47,164 nt of DNA from Spirochaetota bacterium (GTDB lineage: Bacteria > Spirochaetota > Spirochaetia > JABEVK01). The notes beneath the pieces are model-generated. The model was not told the origin of the DNA, ran no database searches, and saw only the letters and a list, made by a program, of their open reading frames with translations. Below, one piece after another: positions 45,771 to 47,164 of this stretch (the stretch's first letter is position 1; the number at the start of each line of letters is the position of its first letter). Location of the stretch: the NCBI GenBank assembly GCA_020049045.1, contig JAIFLN010000023.1, positions 1-47,164 on the forward strand, in the 5' to 3' direction. A program made the position numbers and the translations under genes.

Positions 45771-45801
45771 TTCGATTCAAACCGGGTTACCGGAGTGTTT
45801 C

Positions 45802-47164
45802 TTAGTAAGCAACAGCAGCAGTGACGGTGAAGACACCCTTGTTTCCGGCTTCGCCGAAGGGGGTCATGAACAAAGTCGTCAGGCCTTCTTTGTCGTCGCT
45901 GATCGATCCACCGGCAAATTCAGCGGTGAGGGTGGTGTTGGTGATCACCTTGGCTTCGACACCGGCCTTGAAGATCAGACCGTTGTCCTTGGTAACGCCC
46001 TTCATGTGGAGCATACCGAAGTCAAAAGAAGCGTAGGGCTTGACGGTCTTGCCTTCTTCAATGGTGGCCAGATAGTCAACCGAACCACCGAGGAAAGCGG
46101 GGAGGCCTTCGGTAGTGGTGGTGTTGGTGGCGTTCATCAGGTTGTAACCCTTGAAGTAAGCGGAGAAACCGACGTTCTCAACGAAACCCTTGGCGGTGTC
46201 TTCGGTGAACTTGACACCGGTTTCAAAGTAACCGTTGACATTGAAAGCACCAAGGTAAGACTTGGCAGGGCTATAGAAAGTGGTGAACATCAAAGCGTCA
46301 GCGTTCTCAAGGGTGTAGGTGGCAGCAGCAGCGCCGTCCCAAACCAGGTCCTTGGTACCAACGATCGAACCGTCAAAGCCGGCGGTCACTTTCAGAGCCG
46401 CATCAGGCATGAGGGTCAAACCAAAGCTCACACCGGTGTTGCCGGTGTCATACAGGTCCTTGAAAGCATCGAAAACCACGGCAACTTCTTTGACGGGGGT
46501 CACGGAGAGTTCCACACCGGCGGTGTACTGGCTCTTGTCGTTGCCCTTGGAGGCGGTGACAGCGGCAGTGGTAGTTCCAAGGGTGTAAGGAGTGTAAGCG
46601 GCAATCTCATCACCAGCAGCATAACCAGGGTACTTCTTGGCAATAACATCGGCAGCGGTCACGGTGATTGCAGTGGCGCTGGTCGCTACGGTGTAGGTGA
46701 CAGTGGCATCCTTGGCAGCGGTAGCAGTGGTGTTGCCATTGGAGGAAAGCACACCGGTGATACCGAACATTTCAGCCTTGTAACCAACGGTCAAACCACC
46801 GCCGGCGGAAGCGCTGACAGCCTTGATCGAAGCGTCTTCCCAAGCGTCGATGGAGAGGGGACCCATCATGGCAGCGTTGTTATAGCCGTAGCCAGGAGCA
46901 CCGAGACCAACAGTGAAGGGACCGGACACAATGGAAGCCGACAGGTCGTAGCCAGTTTCAATGGAAGGGGTGCCGTTGTCGTTCTGGACATCAATCTTGA
47001 TATCTTTCACAGTGATGGTACCGTAAGTTTCTTCACCAGCCTTGGTGACGGAACCGGCGGCAGCGAGGGGAACAACGATTACGAAATCGCTGGAATTGGC
47101 GAAACCATTGGAACCGGTTTCGACATCATAGGCCCACGATACTTCGGCGCTAGCCGTGATCGTG
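45802..47164 (-). CDS. Outer-membrane beta-barrel (spirochaete Msp/porin-like) protein; N-terminus lies outside the window
   Basis: The frame stays open to the right edge: TITASAEVSWAYDVETGSNGFANSSDFVIVVPLAAAGSVTKAGEETYGTITVKDIKIDV...; alternating amphipathic strands and a C-terminal aromatic '...FTVTAAVAY'. Confidence 0.75.
   Translation of the reverse strand, partial: TITASAEVSWAYDVETGSNGFANSSDFVIVVPLAAAGSVTKAGEETYGTITVKDIKIDVQNDNGTPSIETGYDLSASIVSGPFTVGLGAPGYGYNNAAMMGPLSIDAWEDASIKAVSASAGGGLTVGYKAEMFGITGVLSSNGNTTATAAKDATVTYTVATSATAITVTAADVIAKKYPGYAAGDEIAAYTPYTLGTTTAAVTASKGNDKSQYTAGVELSVTPVKEVAVVFDAFKDLYDTGNTGVSFGLTLMPDAALKVTAGFDGSIVGTKDLVWDGAAAATYTLENADALMFTTFYSPAKSYLGAFNVNGYFETGVKFTEDTAKGFVENVGFSAYFKGYNLMNATNTTTTEGLPAFLGGSVDYLATIEEGKTVKPYASFDFGMLHMKGVTKDNGLIFKAGVEAKVITNTTLTAEFAGGSISDDKEGLTTLFMTPFGEAGNKGVFTVTAAVAY

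Noticed and set aside
1-47164. tRNA/rRNA genes, integrase or prophage modules
   Set aside because: No cloverleaf-like or rRNA-like segments, integrase or phage structural proteins recognised in the reading frames; visual inspection only.

Overview
The window looks like a bacterial chromosome segment, most likely from a spirochaete-type host (inferred from gene content: Msp-like outer-membrane barrel, BMP lipoprotein ABC operon, long Prs; not proven). Main blocks: (1) the 5' part of a caspase-like (C14) protein running off the left edge, and an AAA/DUF4143 ATPase preceded by two tandem inverted repeats. (2) A deoxy-sugar island, about 2.1-22.2 kb: MCP, sugar-binding protein (frameshifted), AraC-type response regulator and YesM-type sensor kinase, two RbsC-like permeases, an RbsA-like ATPase, nitroreductase-like protein, class II aldolase, L-rhamnose isomerase, a VapBC-type TA pair, transketolase, FucU mutarotase, rhamnulokinase-type kinase and L-fucose isomerase. 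(3) Glucosaminidase lipoprotein, MerR regulator, aldo/keto reductase. (4) A tightly packed minus-strand five-gene operon (24.3-29.5 kb) combining a putative cobalamin-binding mutase-like protein, an octopine/nopaline-dehydrogenase-like enzyme, two MscS-type membrane proteins and an uncharacterised protein. This is the best candidate for an undescribed system. (5) RluA-type pseudouridine synthase, a tandem duplication of decayed Uma2 genes with a HicB-like remnant, SRPBCC-like secreted protein, Prs, HflK/HflC, a BMP-family nucleoside ABC transporter, RbgA GTPase, GNAT, ProC, pyruvate kinase, an Rpn-family nuclease and an outer-membrane barrel protein running off the right edge. The strongest regulatory observation is a matched promoter architecture (TTCTACG direct repeat with 21-bp period, plus CATGGTAnGCCCAG at the same 38-bp offset) upstream of both arms of the sugar ABC transporter. 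All assignments come from reading translations and motifs; no database search was run.
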